Below, in pieces: positions 8,284-16,309 of a DNA stretch of 64,000 nt. The DNA is taken from contig JAFEDS010000011.1 of NCBI GenBank assembly GCA_018241505.1, positions 1 to 64,000 on the forward strand, given 5' to 3'. Every line of letters starts with the position of its first letter. The first letter of the stretch is position 1. This DNA comes from Pseudomonadota bacterium. GTDB lineage: Bacteria > Pseudomonadota > Gammaproteobacteria > Steroidobacterales > Steroidobacteraceae. The translations under genes and the position numbers were made by a program. Under the pieces are notes generated by a model, which was given only the letters and a program-made list of their open reading frames with translations, was not told the origin of the DNA and made no database searches.

Positions 8284-9932
8284 GCGAGCAAGCCGCACTT
8301 CGAGTCGTCAACCCCTCTCGGGCCAGGGCAGGTGAAACCTCAACGGACTGGGGTCCCAGTTCTGCTCCCGTCGTGATTGGCAAAGACGTGCTGGAACTTC
8401 TCAGCACCTCAATGTACGTCGATGCAATGACAATCTATCGCGAGTACGTCCAAAATGCGGCTGACGCGGTCGATGAAGCTCGCGATAAGGGCCTGTTGGG
8501 AGATCGGAGTGCCGGTAAAGTCGATATCACGGTCGACGCGACGGCGCGCCTGATCCGAATTCAGGATAACGGCACCGGCATCGGGTGGCCCGAGTTCGCG
8601 GAGCGACTCAGCAACCTTGGCGCGAGCACCAAACGCGGGACGGCTGCTCGCGGCTTTCGAGGCGTGGGCCGACTGGCAGGACTTGGTTATTGCCAAGAGC
8701 TGATATTTCGCTCACGAGTGGACGGCGACTCCGACGTATCGGAGTTACGCTGGGACTGCCGGGCGCTCAAGACGGCCCTACGTTCGGCACGTCACACGCA
8801 GCCAATCGCCACTCTGATCCAGGACATCGTGTCGGTACGTCGAGTTCCAGCAGAACGTCAGCCCAAGCGGTTCTTCGAAGTCGAGCTACGAGGCGTCATT
8901 CGTCATCGCAATGACCGACTGCTGAGTCAAGTTGCCGTCGGCGAGTATCTGGCCCAAGTAGCGCCTCTCCCCTTCGCACCAGACTTCAAGTTTGGCGAGG
9001 AGATCGTAGCGGCATTGCGGCCTCATGTACGCCTGGGAGACTTGGAGGTCCGCATCAACGGTGCCGAGGAACCCCTCTATCGACCCCACAGAAATCGTGT
9101 CGAGGTCGGCGAGGGTCAGTTCGATAAAGTGACCGATCTTGAAATCCGAGAGTTGACCGGAGTTGATGGCGGTACCAGTGCGATCGCTTGGATTCTCCAC
9201 CATGGGTACACGGGGGCGCTACCCAACAGGGCGCTCGTGAAGGGCTTCCGCTTTCGTGCTGGTAACATGCAGGTCGGCGACAATAATCTCCTGGAGGAAT
9301 TGTTTCCTGAGCCTCGGTTCAACGGCTGGGCGATTGGGGAAATACATGTACTCGATGGGAAGGTGGTTCCGAATGGGCGGCGCGACCACTTCGAGCAAAG
9401 CGTTCATTATGACAATCTCATAAACCAGATTACCCCTTCCGCAAGGGAAATTGCGCGCCGATGTCGCCAAAGCTCCATTGGGCGCAAATGGATACGCGAG
9501 TTTGAATTGCACAGCGATGCAGCCCTTTCGCACGCGAAGGCTTGCGCACGGGGCGGCCTATCACGTGCAGCCAAGCGCACTCACTCAGATGCGGTGGCAA
9601 AAGCTCTCAAGGCCGTCAAGAAAGTGGTTACCACGCGCCATATCGGTGACGATACACGAACGGATCTGTCGGCCCAGGCGGCGGCACTCGAAGCCCGGGT
9701 GACCAAACTCATGGGGTCGGCGCCTGCGGAGAAGGATCCCCTGGAGGCTTTCAAGCCCCAGGTGCGGTCGGCGTACCAAAATGTAATATCACTCATCTAT
9801 GAGTTTGCAAGCAACTCAGCCGCCGCGGCGACGCTCGTAGAAAAAATCCTCTCAAGAATTGGCCAAGACATAACGCAATCCGGAGCCTCGGGCCCCAAGA
9901 AGAAACTGACGAAAAAGTCCAAACACCGATAG
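8280..9932 (+). CDS. GHKL (Hsp90-like) ATPase, first of two
   Basis: A 550-residue protein with the GHKL ATP-binding fold near its N-terminus: EYVQNAADA (residues 55-63, with the catalytic Glu and Mg-binding Asn), DNGTG (96-100) and a glycine-rich lid GFRGVGRLAG (125-134). The middle region has an Hsp90/MutL-like layout that ends with PNGRRDHFE, typical of the catalytic loop of Hsp90-like proteins in conflict systems. The C-terminal 150 residues are Lys/Ala-rich and helical. ATP-driven dimer clamping is the expected activity. The start overlaps the radical SAM stop. It shares its whole plan with the second GHKL gene and is probably a paralogue that works with it. Confidence 0.85.
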   Translation: MSEQAALRVVNPSRARAGETSTDWGPSSAPVVIGKDVLELLSTSMYVDAMTIYREYVQNAADAVDEARDKGLLGDRSAGKVDITVDATARLIRIQDNGTGIGWPEFAERLSNLGASTKRGTAARGFRGVGRLAGLGYCQELIFRSRVDGDSDVSELRWDCRALKTALRSARHTQPIATLIQDIVSVRRVPAERQPKRFFEVELRGVIRHRNDRLLSQVAVGEYLAQVAPLPFAPDFKFGEEIVAALRPHVRLGDLEVRINGAEEPLYRPHRNRVEVGEGQFDKVTDLEIRELTGVDGGTSAIAWILHHGYTGALPNRALVKGFRFRAGNMQVGDNNLLEELFPEPRFNGWAIGEIHVLDGKVVPNGRRDHFEQSVHYDNLINQITPSAREIARRCRQSSIGRKWIREFELHSDAALSHAKACARGGLSRAAKRTHSDAVAKALKAVKKVVTTRHIGDDTRTDLSAQAAALEARVTKLMGSAPAEKDPLEAFKPQVRSAYQNVISLIYEFASNSAAAATLVEKILSRIGQDITQSGASGPKKKLTKKSKHR

Positions 9933-9956
9933 CTTCCAGATCAGGGACGAATCTCG

Positions 9957-11834
9957 ATGCAACTCGATCCGTTCGTACGCGACTATCCGGTTTATGTTGA
10001 TGAGCTAATTCAAGCGCTCCAGAAACCGAGCACTCGGCTGTACCTCGACACCTCTCTCCTCATGTGGCTAATACGTCTGGGGTCGCAGGCTCGCGATGAG
10101 TTTCTTGAATGGTGCAAGGGACGGGCGCCTGCCTCAATCCGTGTTCCAGTGTGGGCTGCACATGAGTTGCATCGACACGTCATAGGCGGAACGATTCGCG
10201 CGAATGTCAAGCAGACGGTCAGCGAGACGCAACGCAAGTACGCCGAGTTCACCAGCATGGCCGCGGAGCGAGCCGACGATGAAGCGTGTCGCGCTCGGGG
10301 CTATACGGGCCGAAGCAGCTATGTCGGTGAGTTGGAGAAATCGGCCGCAGTTCTCAAAAACCTCTCCCAGATGTTCCAGTCAGACGACGAATCGTTACGC
10401 GGGGCAACCCAGGAAATTATTGAGTTCGTCAATCCTCATCTCCTGACATCCGATCTCAACCCGGCCGTCAGTGGCCTGAGCGTCACCGGAGAATTCCGAT
10501 TTGCACATCGCATGCCCCCCGGCTTCGAAGATAAAAAGGAAGAGAATGCCTTCGGGGATGCCATCATCTGGGAAGAGATCGTGCAAGACGTATCCGCGGC
10601 GTCATCAGGTGACGGTTCAGCACCTATTGACGCAATCATCGTCTCTCGAGACAAGAAAAAGGATTGGGTGTCGTCCGCACCGTTGGTTCGGAACGCTTAC
10701 GGGAAGACTCAGAATCCAGATCACGACACGAGCCTCGATGTCTCCCTTCCTCATCCGCTGCTCGTCCACGATTTCGCTAAGCGAGGTGGTGGGGGTCGCT
10801 TGTATGTCGCTACGCCTGCGTTTCTCGCTACGGCACTTCACCGTGACGCTCGCAAGAGTGGCCGCGTCAGTGGCGTCCAACATTGGTTGGCAGCATCCCA
10901 TCGCCCTGAGTTCTTGACGAGACTCATCGAGGACGAGAAGGGACCTGCCAGCAAGGACCAGGGGCCGGGTTCGCCACCAGGGTCTGCTTCCAACGTGGCG
11001 CCTCCGTCACCGTTGCCGCCATCGGCCAATAGTGACGAAGCGCTCAAAGGGGAAACATCCTCATCAGTGATGGGGGCGAACATCGGTGAGGAAGTCCGTC
11101 AATTGAGGGATGCTCTTCCGCAAGAACAGATGGCACTGATTGAAGGTTTGACCCAACAGCTCCTGAGTGGCGGGCTATCTGCGTTTGCGTTCGGGCGAGT
11201 ACTTGCCCAGATATCGCTTGAACGCGTCATCGGCTGGCCTGATCAGATCCCGGCGCTGTTGGAAATGCTTGCACCAAGAGTTCCCGGGCCGATGCTGAAT
11301 GGCATCACGCTCGCTGTGATTACATCGATCTATTTTGACCGCTACGGCGAGCCTCTGGGGCGGCCCATGGCTTCGCTCGGCGCAGTGTGCCTGTCACTTG
11401 AAAGCAATCCCGGATTGGAACCAGCCTTTCGCTGCCTCGCCCGGTTTCTTGCTGAGGCTGATGTGAAACTGCCATACGTTCCCGGCGGGTCAGCACGCAG
11501 TGTTAAATACACGGTTGACGCCATTGCAGGTGGTACGCCGCGAGTCTTGCGCGACGTCCGAATTGGCCAATTACCTGTCTTGGCCGATTCCCTGTCGGCT
11601 TCAAGTGCCCGTCGCTTGACGGCGGTCTTCGGTCGCTCAGAGACAGATGGTTGCACTGGGCAAGAGCTTCGATCGCTGTTGGCCAGAGAATATCTGATCC
11701 CCTTGGGTGCCCTTTCTACTCAGTACGACCAGACGAGATACACCTGGTCAGCCGACCGGGGGCTCGTCGTCATGGATACCGGTGTCGACGGCGGGCTGAG
11801 TGCTTTCGCAGACGAGGAAGACAACAATGAGTGA
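9957..11834 (+). CDS. PIN_8-type nuclease-like protein with a long C-terminal region
   Basis: A 625-residue protein. The N-terminal 240 residues carry the acidic set of the PIN_8 (PIN-like) family: LYLDTSLLMWL (D31), an ENAFGDAIIWEEI segment (D201) and IIVSRDKKKDWV (D232 plus KKDW), pointing to a metal-dependent RNA- or DNA-cutting domain. A Pro/Ser-rich linker (about 325-355) leads to a helical C-terminal half I do not recognise. It starts 24 bases after the first GHKL gene and its stop overlaps the second GHKL start by eight bases, so it sits between the two ATPases. Plausibly the toxic effector whose activity the ATPases gate. Confidence 0.75.
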   Translation: MQLDPFVRDYPVYVDELIQALQKPSTRLYLDTSLLMWLIRLGSQARDEFLEWCKGRAPASIRVPVWAAHELHRHVIGGTIRANVKQTVSETQRKYAEFTSMAAERADDEACRARGYTGRSSYVGELEKSAAVLKNLSQMFQSDDESLRGATQEIIEFVNPHLLTSDLNPAVSGLSVTGEFRFAHRMPPGFEDKKEENAFGDAIIWEEIVQDVSAASSGDGSAPIDAIIVSRDKKKDWVSSAPLVRNAYGKTQNPDHDTSLDVSLPHPLLVHDFAKRGGGGRLYVATPAFLATALHRDARKSGRVSGVQHWLAASHRPEFLTRLIEDEKGPASKDQGPGSPPGSASNVAPPSPLPPSANSDEALKGETSSSVMGANIGEEVRQLRDALPQEQMALIEGLTQQLLSGGLSAFAFGRVLAQISLERVIGWPDQIPALLEMLAPRVPGPMLNGITLAVITSIYFDRYGEPLGRPMASLGAVCLSLESNPGLEPAFRCLARFLAEADVKLPYVPGGSARSVKYTVDAIAGGTPRVLRDVRIGQLPVLADSLSASSARRLTAVFGRSETDGCTGQELRSLLAREYLIPLGALSTQYDQTRYTWSADRGLVVMDTGVDGGLSAFADEEDNNE

Positions 11835-13416
11835 ACGCACCCCTGGCGACGAAAAGCGAAGCCCGCACATTGGTGCGTTTGTACTCGAGACCCTGACGCT
11901 GGGCATGTATGGTGATCCTAGGCACACGCTACGCGAATATGTCCAGAATGCATACGACTCGATCCGTGCGGCGCAGAGAACGAAGTTCCTCAATGATCGA
12001 GGTCGGGTCGATGTCACGATAGCATCCGATGCGATCACTATTCGCGATAATGGGTTGGGAGTGAGGGCAGATCTGGCGTGGGTCACTCTGACTTCGATTG
12101 GCGCATCGAGAAAGGACCGCGCCCGAGATGCGGGTTTTCGGGGAATCGGCAGGCTGGCTGGAATGGCGTATTGCGAGGAGCTGACGTTTCGCACCACATT
12201 TCCCGGTGAGACAACGCTTTCGACTGTACGTTTCGACTGCAATAAGCTTTTGGCAGCGATGAGTCCCGACGAAGGCGGCGAAACTGAGCTGGCAACCTTA
12301 CTGTCCAGTGCTGTGACAATCGAGCAACAGGAAGGCGGCGCCACATCTGATGAGCACTTCTTTGAGGTGCATTTAAATGGTCTAGCGAGAGCTCCCGAGG
12401 CACTCACCAATCCCGTTGAAGTAGGAGCGTATCTATCCGAGACGGTGCCCGTCGGGTTTTCCTCGGAGTGGACGCGTCGCGAGGAGATCGAAGCTGATTA
12501 CAGGTCATACTTCGGGGTGCCGCTGGAGACCGTCGACGTTTACGTGTCAGCGAATGACACTACCACGCAGCTATTCAAACCATACGGTGATACTTACCAA
12601 CAACAAAAAGGTATTGCGCAACTGCAGAGCGTGGAATTTCACCGTGGAGAAGACCAGCGATATTGGGGTTGGGTAGGTTACCTATCCGAGTCGGGCGCAG
12701 TTACAGATTGGAAAACCCGTGGTCTGCGTGTTCGTACGCGGAACATTCAAGTCGATGGCACCCAAGTCTTTGAGAGTATGTTTACGGACGTTAAGCCATC
12801 GTATGGGCGCTTCAGCACTTACTTTGTAGGTGAAATACACATTGACCCCGAAAAGGTCATACCCAACGCGAGGCGCGACGGTTTCGAAGAGAACGAGGCT
12901 TGGCTCTCCATCAAGAGAAGTCTGATCGCCCAGATCTGTGAACCTCTGGCGAAGCATGCCTATCAAGCTTCCCAAGACCAGCAGGCCGATGTTGACAAAG
13001 TGATTGCCGAAATCGACCGACTGGTCGACCGCAGCCACAGCATCGCGGACAACTCAAAGTCCACCTATGACCAGGTCGTGGACCTGATGAACACGGCCAA
13101 GCGTTTGCGTCGAAAAGCGAGCTCAGCTTTAAAGTCGGTATCCGATCTGGATGATACCGCCGTCGACCAGGGTGCTTCGCGAACGGATCTGCACGCCAGC
13201 AAGCTTCAGGATGCTGCGAAGAATGTTGAAGGCGTCGAGACGCAGGCCCGCATGTTGATTGGGCGCTTCCTGGAGGAAGACGAGCGCCTGGCAGCGCTCA
13301 AGAAGCGGATACGAGAAGAACTCATCGCAGAGTTGCTGGAGATCGTGAATGCCTTCGTTGACGCAGGGACCTACCAACGCATCAAACGGCAATTAGTCAA
13401 GAACACCCAAGGCTGA
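11827..13416 (+). CDS. GHKL (Hsp90-like) ATPase, second of two
   Basis: A 529-residue protein with the same architecture as the first GHKL protein: EYVQNAYDS (37-45), DNGLG (74-78), lid GFRGIGRLAG (103-112), the PNARRDGFE loop, and a long coiled C-terminal region. The ATG at 11827 overlaps the PIN gene stop (ATGAGTGA), which decides the start over an upstream alternative at 11800. Two related but distinct ATPases in one operon suggest a heterodimer or two stages of one ATP-dependent switch. An Hsp90-like chaperone role is the family expectation; the client is unknown. Confidence 0.85.
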   Translation: MSERTPGDEKRSPHIGAFVLETLTLGMYGDPRHTLREYVQNAYDSIRAAQRTKFLNDRGRVDVTIASDAITIRDNGLGVRADLAWVTLTSIGASRKDRARDAGFRGIGRLAGMAYCEELTFRTTFPGETTLSTVRFDCNKLLAAMSPDEGGETELATLLSSAVTIEQQEGGATSDEHFFEVHLNGLARAPEALTNPVEVGAYLSETVPVGFSSEWTRREEIEADYRSYFGVPLETVDVYVSANDTTTQLFKPYGDTYQQQKGIAQLQSVEFHRGEDQRYWGWVGYLSESGAVTDWKTRGLRVRTRNIQVDGTQVFESMFTDVKPSYGRFSTYFVGEIHIDPEKVIPNARRDGFEENEAWLSIKRSLIAQICEPLAKHAYQASQDQQADVDKVIAEIDRLVDRSHSIADNSKSTYDQVVDLMNTAKRLRRKASSALKSVSDLDDTAVDQGASRTDLHASKLQDAAKNVEGVETQARMLIGRFLEEDERLAALKKRIREELIAELLEIVNAFVDAGTYQRIKRQLVKNTQG

Positions 13417-13460
13417 GTCCAGCCGGACGAGACGCTTTGTAATCGACGGTAGCTGCACGA

Positions 13461-14000
13461 ATGAAGGCTCTCTACTACCTCGCATATGGCTCCAATCTGC
13501 ACCCGCTCCGACTGATGCAGCGCGTGCCGTCAGCCAAATCGGTTGACGTGATAGAGCTAGCCGGAAAGAGGGTCAACTTTCACAAGCGCAGCGTAGATCG
13601 GTCCGGTAAATGCAACCTTATCGATGAGAATTCGGTCTCCTCATACGGAGTGCTCTATGAGTTCGCAGCCAACGAGCGACCGGCGTTGGATGCTGCAGAA
13701 GGGTTAGGCAGTGGTTATCGAGAGGCTCTGCTTCAGTTTACGTGTCGCGGAGAACTCTACACGCCCTACGTTTACGTGGCGGAGTCTGCTTTCATTGATC
13801 CAAGCCTAAAACCCTATCATTGGTATCGGCAGCTGGTGATCGCGGGAGCCCAATATCATGGATTTCCCAGTGCATACCTCAGTGCATTGGAGAAGGTTGA
13901 GGCCATCCCCGATCCCGATTCCGAGCGAGCCACCCGAAATGCCGAGCTCCTCGTACAACTCGCTCAATACTCCGCCGTCGTGCCGATGCCGCCGCGCTAA
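13461..14000 (+). CDS. Gamma-glutamylcyclotransferase-like (AIG2-type) protein
   Basis: A 179-residue protein with the GGCT fold signature YGSNL at residues 9-13 and the likely catalytic Glu in AAEGLGSGYRE (about residue 80). Enzymes of this family release 5-oxoproline from gamma-glutamyl substrates, but many small bacterial members have unknown substrates and are common in accessory loci. It follows the second GHKL gene by 44 bases on the same strand and is probably the last gene of the operon. Whether it belongs to the system or is a passenger is unclear. Confidence 0.75.
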   Translation: MKALYYLAYGSNLHPLRLMQRVPSAKSVDVIELAGKRVNFHKRSVDRSGKCNLIDENSVSSYGVLYEFAANERPALDAAEGLGSGYREALLQFTCRGELYTPYVYVAESAFIDPSLKPYHWYRQLVIAGAQYHGFPSAYLSALEKVEAIPDPDSERATRNAELLVQLAQYSAVVPMPPR

Positions 14001-14294
14001 AATCGTAAAGGCTTGGTCCTCTTCAGGGCCGCGCGATGCGAAGTGCCGACGGCGCACGGCCCGAGGTAGGAGGTTGGCATGAGCGGTAAATCTCGGCAGC
14101 TGAGAATACATTCAGCGGGAGGCTCTTCGACAATCAGCTCTGTCGCACACAAGAGCCGGAGGCCCCTTCGAGCACAAAAGGCCCCTGAAGCCTCGGATTT
14201 CGTGTGCTACATGGTCAACTTTTGCTATCGCGTCAGCATAAATTGAGCAAAAAAGACCAACTTATGCTGATGGTCCTATCTCAACGGAAGTCAG
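14001..14294. other. Gene-free stretch between the operon and the IS481 element, holding a nested inverted repeat
   Basis: No credible gene is seen. Between 14211 and 14277 lie two sets of inverted repeats: a perfect 9-base pair TCAGCATAA (14233-14241) / TTATGCTGA (14262-14270), and an outer imperfect pair beginning TGGTCAACTTTTGCT near 14212 and ending AGCAAAAAAGACCA near 14258. The layout could be the end of a degraded insertion element, an operator or a small structured RNA. There is no U-run of the kind expected for a simple terminator. Confidence 0.45.
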
Positions 14295-15306
14295 TGTGAA
14301 GTCCCAGAGCTAAGGTGACATTCTGGCTCCCTTCGTATTCCGGAGAGAGCACCATGACAAAAACTGAACAGAATCGCGTGGTTGCCTGGCGATTGAAGCT
14401 ACTACGACAGGCCAGCGACGCCCCGAGGGGCGTGGCGCGGGCGTGCCGGCATTTCGGCCTCTCTCGCAAGACCTTCTACAAGTGGAAAGCCCGTTACAAG
14501 AACCACGGTGAGGCGGGCCTGTGCGATCGCCCTCGGGCCCCTCTGCACTCACCACGAACGACGTCCCGAACAGTGATCTCAAAGATTCTGTACTTGCGAG
14601 AACGCTACCGATTCGGGCCAGCCCGGATTACCAGCTACCTGCATCGCTTCCATAACATGGACGTAGCGCGTTCCACGGTACACCGCATACTGATCCGGTA
14701 TGGAATGAATCATCTGCCGGTCAATCAGCGGCGACAGTCGACAGGTCGTCCCTGGCAGCGTTACGAGAAGCCACAGCCTGGTCATCGCTTGCAGATCGAC
14801 GTGAAATTCCTGGAGCGAATCGCTGGCTCCAGAAAGCGGCTTTATCAGTTCACGGCCATTGATGACTGTACGCGCATTCGTGTGTTGAAGATCTACGACG
14901 TCTGTAATCAGAAGTCGGCGATTAGCTTCGTTGATGAGGTCGTCCGGCGACTGCCCTTCAGAGTGCTCGTAATACAGACAGACAACGGCGCGGAGTTCCA
15001 GTCCAACTTCCACTGGCACTTGGAGGAACATGACATTCGCCATGTATATATCCGGCCAAGAACCCCTCGGCTTAACGGAAAGGTCGAGCGATCACATCGT
15101 GTGGATGAGCAGGAGTTCTACCAACTCCTCGACAAAGACGGGATTGCCGATGACATCCATTTATTCAACGACAAGCTTCAAGAATGGGAGGACTATTACA
15201 ACTGCCACAGGCCTCACGGAGGCCTGGACGGACAGACTCCTTACGAGCGACTCCTGGAGAGAAAAGCCTCTGCCAAGGTATCACCGAAGTCCTGAGACCT
15301 TACACA
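14295..15306 (+). mobile_element. IS481-family insertion sequence
   Basis: About 1.0 kb, the usual size for the family. The left end begins TGTGAAGTCCCAGAGCTAAG at 14295. The right end, read on the other strand from 15306, begins TGTGTAAGGTCTCAGGACTT, giving an imperfect inverted repeat with small indels. A single transposase gene fills the element. No target duplication is obvious (flanks AGTCAG and GCGGGT), so the ends are provisional or flanking sequence has rearranged. It sits 12 bases from the 3' end of the tRNA gene. Confidence 0.7.
14354..15295 (+). CDS. IS481-family DDE transposase
   Basis: A 313-residue transposase. The N-terminal helix-turn-helix (SRKTFYKWKARYKNHGEAGL) is followed by an integrase-type catalytic core with the DDE triad in QIDVKFLERI, QTDNGAEFQSN and LNGKVERSHRVDEQEF, and the usual C-terminal HRPHGGLDGQTPYE motif. 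The ATG at 14354 has a GGAGAGAG purine stretch upstream and is preferred over the GTG at 14315. The frame is intact, so the element may still be active. Confidence 0.9.
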   Translation: MTKTEQNRVVAWRLKLLRQASDAPRGVARACRHFGLSRKTFYKWKARYKNHGEAGLCDRPRAPLHSPRTTSRTVISKILYLRERYRFGPARITSYLHRFHNMDVARSTVHRILIRYGMNHLPVNQRRQSTGRPWQRYEKPQPGHRLQIDVKFLERIAGSRKRLYQFTAIDDCTRIRVLKIYDVCNQKSAISFVDEVVRRLPFRVLVIQTDNGAEFQSNFHWHLEEHDIRHVYIRPRTPRLNGKVERSHRVDEQEFYQLLDKDGIADDIHLFNDKLQEWEDYYNCHRPHGGLDGQTPYERLLERKASAKVSPKS

Positions 15307-15318
15307 GCGGGTAGGTTC

Positions 15319-15658
15319 TGGGCCCGGTAGGATTCGAACCTACGACCAAGGGATTCACTATTCCCCGACGTTTCCGCCAGGAGTGGACTATCTCTTCACC
15401 CGTGCCCGAAAGCACTGCCAAGAGGCAGCGCCCACGGACGTGTGGGTGCGGGATGCTCGTGCCTGTGATTAAGGGCCCTATAGCCCACAGGTAGTCTCTG
15501 CACCTTCCGCCGGTGTACCGGCGGCTCGGCTCAGGATTGCCATGAGCGCCTCAGCGCTCGAAGGTTTCCCTGAATTCATCCCGTCCACTTCGCGCGTTTC
15601 CGCGCGAAGGCACCATTTATCGATGAGTCCCCTGCACTAACCGCTGTGCTACAGGCCC
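15319..15658 (-). tRNA. tRNA-Ile(CAU), interrupted by a group I intron
   Basis: Exon 1 (15658-15623, 36 nt) and exon 2 (15355-15319, 37 nt) join to a 73-nt cloverleaf: acceptor GGGCCTG/CGGGCCC, D stem GCAC/GTGC, anticodon stem GGGGA/TCCCT with loop CTCATAA, T stem GTAGG/CCTAC with TTCGAAT. The anticodon CAU plus the CATAATCCCTTGGTC context is that of tRNA-Ile2, whose C34 is modified to lysidine to read AUA, rather than tRNA-Met. CCA is not encoded. The 3' end faces the accessory island, the usual polarity for tRNA-associated integration. Standard tRNA scans may miss or mis-type it because of the intron. Confidence 0.92.
15356..15622 (-). ncRNA. Group I self-splicing intron in the anticodon loop of tRNA-Ile(CAU)
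   Basis: A 267-nt insertion immediately after anticodon base 36. The 5' exon ends CAU and can pair with an internal guide GUG at 15613-15611, giving the U.G pair at the splice site; the last intron base is G, as required. P2 is a 9-bp hairpin with a GAAA loop (15588-15609). The conserved core is present: AATTCAGGGAAACC (P3/P4), GAAGGTGCAGAGACTA (15507-15492, P7 side) and AAGAGATAGTCCA (P7' side, 15396-15384). These match the Azoarcus tRNA-Ile(CAU) intron (subgroup IC3) at the same insertion site. No ORF lies inside. Self-splicing is inferred. Confidence 0.9.
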
Positions 15659-15984
15659 AACCGGGGCGGATTGTACCAAGCAGCGAAGCGCCGCGGGTCG
15701 GAACCGATGGGGCTTTGCGGGCGCTGAGGCCGCGGCCCGAGATACCGCGGCAGCGTCCCGCCGCAGCGTGGCGAGCCGAAAAGGCGGCCTGATCGTGGAT
15801 CAGAAAAAGCCTGGATAAAGCCCGCAATTCCGCTGCGCCGGGCCGGGGAACGGCGCTAAACCAAAGGCCTCCTCACCGTCCCCGCATGCGAAGGCGAGGG
15901 CGACCGACTACGCGCCCGCGAGAGGTCCGGCGTCAGCGGCGTCATATGCGGCGCCCGCTCCATTGAACAAGTAACGTGAACGCC
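15659..15984. other. Gene-free stretch beside the tRNA gene
   Basis: Between the tRNA 5' end and the thioredoxin-like remnant I see no convincing gene, only short frames without family features. It should contain the leftward promoter for the tRNA gene, but no clear -35/-10 pair was identified by eye. Confidence 0.4.
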
Positions 15985-16170
15985 GGGCCGGGCGAAGGCC
16001 TCGTCCAGGCTCCCCTGAAACCACGCAATACCGGCCGCCTGGGGATGGCCCATCCCCACCGACGTCGCCTTGGGTCCCGGTATGGGCTCGGGGCTCTTTT
16101 GCTTGCAGCCTTCAGTGGCCCAAATGGCCACCAATCCCCAGCAAGCCATCCAATACGCTCTCATCGGCAA
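15985..16170 (-). pseudogene. Thioredoxin-fold lipoprotein, N-terminal remnant
   Basis: From the ATG at 16170 (or 16164) the frame gives a signal-peptide-like start (YWMACWGLVAIWATEGC, a possible but non-canonical lipobox Cys) and then GIAWFQGSLDEAFA, which matches the region just before the CxxC active site in a family of periplasmic thioredoxin-like proteins. Similarity ends abruptly near 15985, before any CxxC, and the frame continues into unrelated sequence. The rest of the gene seems to have been lost by deletion next to the tRNA/island boundary. Confidence 0.45.
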
Positions 16171-16309
16171 GCTCCTTTCGTTCAGGATCCGAGCACCGTC
16201 GCACTGGGCTGTGAATCGCCCGAGACACTGGCGTGACGCATGCTCCCTACCCCCTTGCCATTCAGGGGCGCAACGTTAGCATGGCCCCTCGCGCTAGAGG
16301 GAGCACAAG

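Noticed and set aside
1318-14000. Assignment of the island to Dpd, BREX or Dnd/Ssp systems
   Set aside because: ParB-like and SNF2 proteins recall Dpd, but there is no TGT-like DpdA or queuosine-pathway gene; no PglZ/BrxC for BREX; no DndA/DndC/DndD-type genes for Dnd.
15356-15622. A random insertion that broke the tRNA gene
   Set aside because: The insertion has the P1 guide, GAAA-capped P2, P3/P4 and P7 core strands and terminal G of a group I intron, and removing it restores a perfect tRNA.
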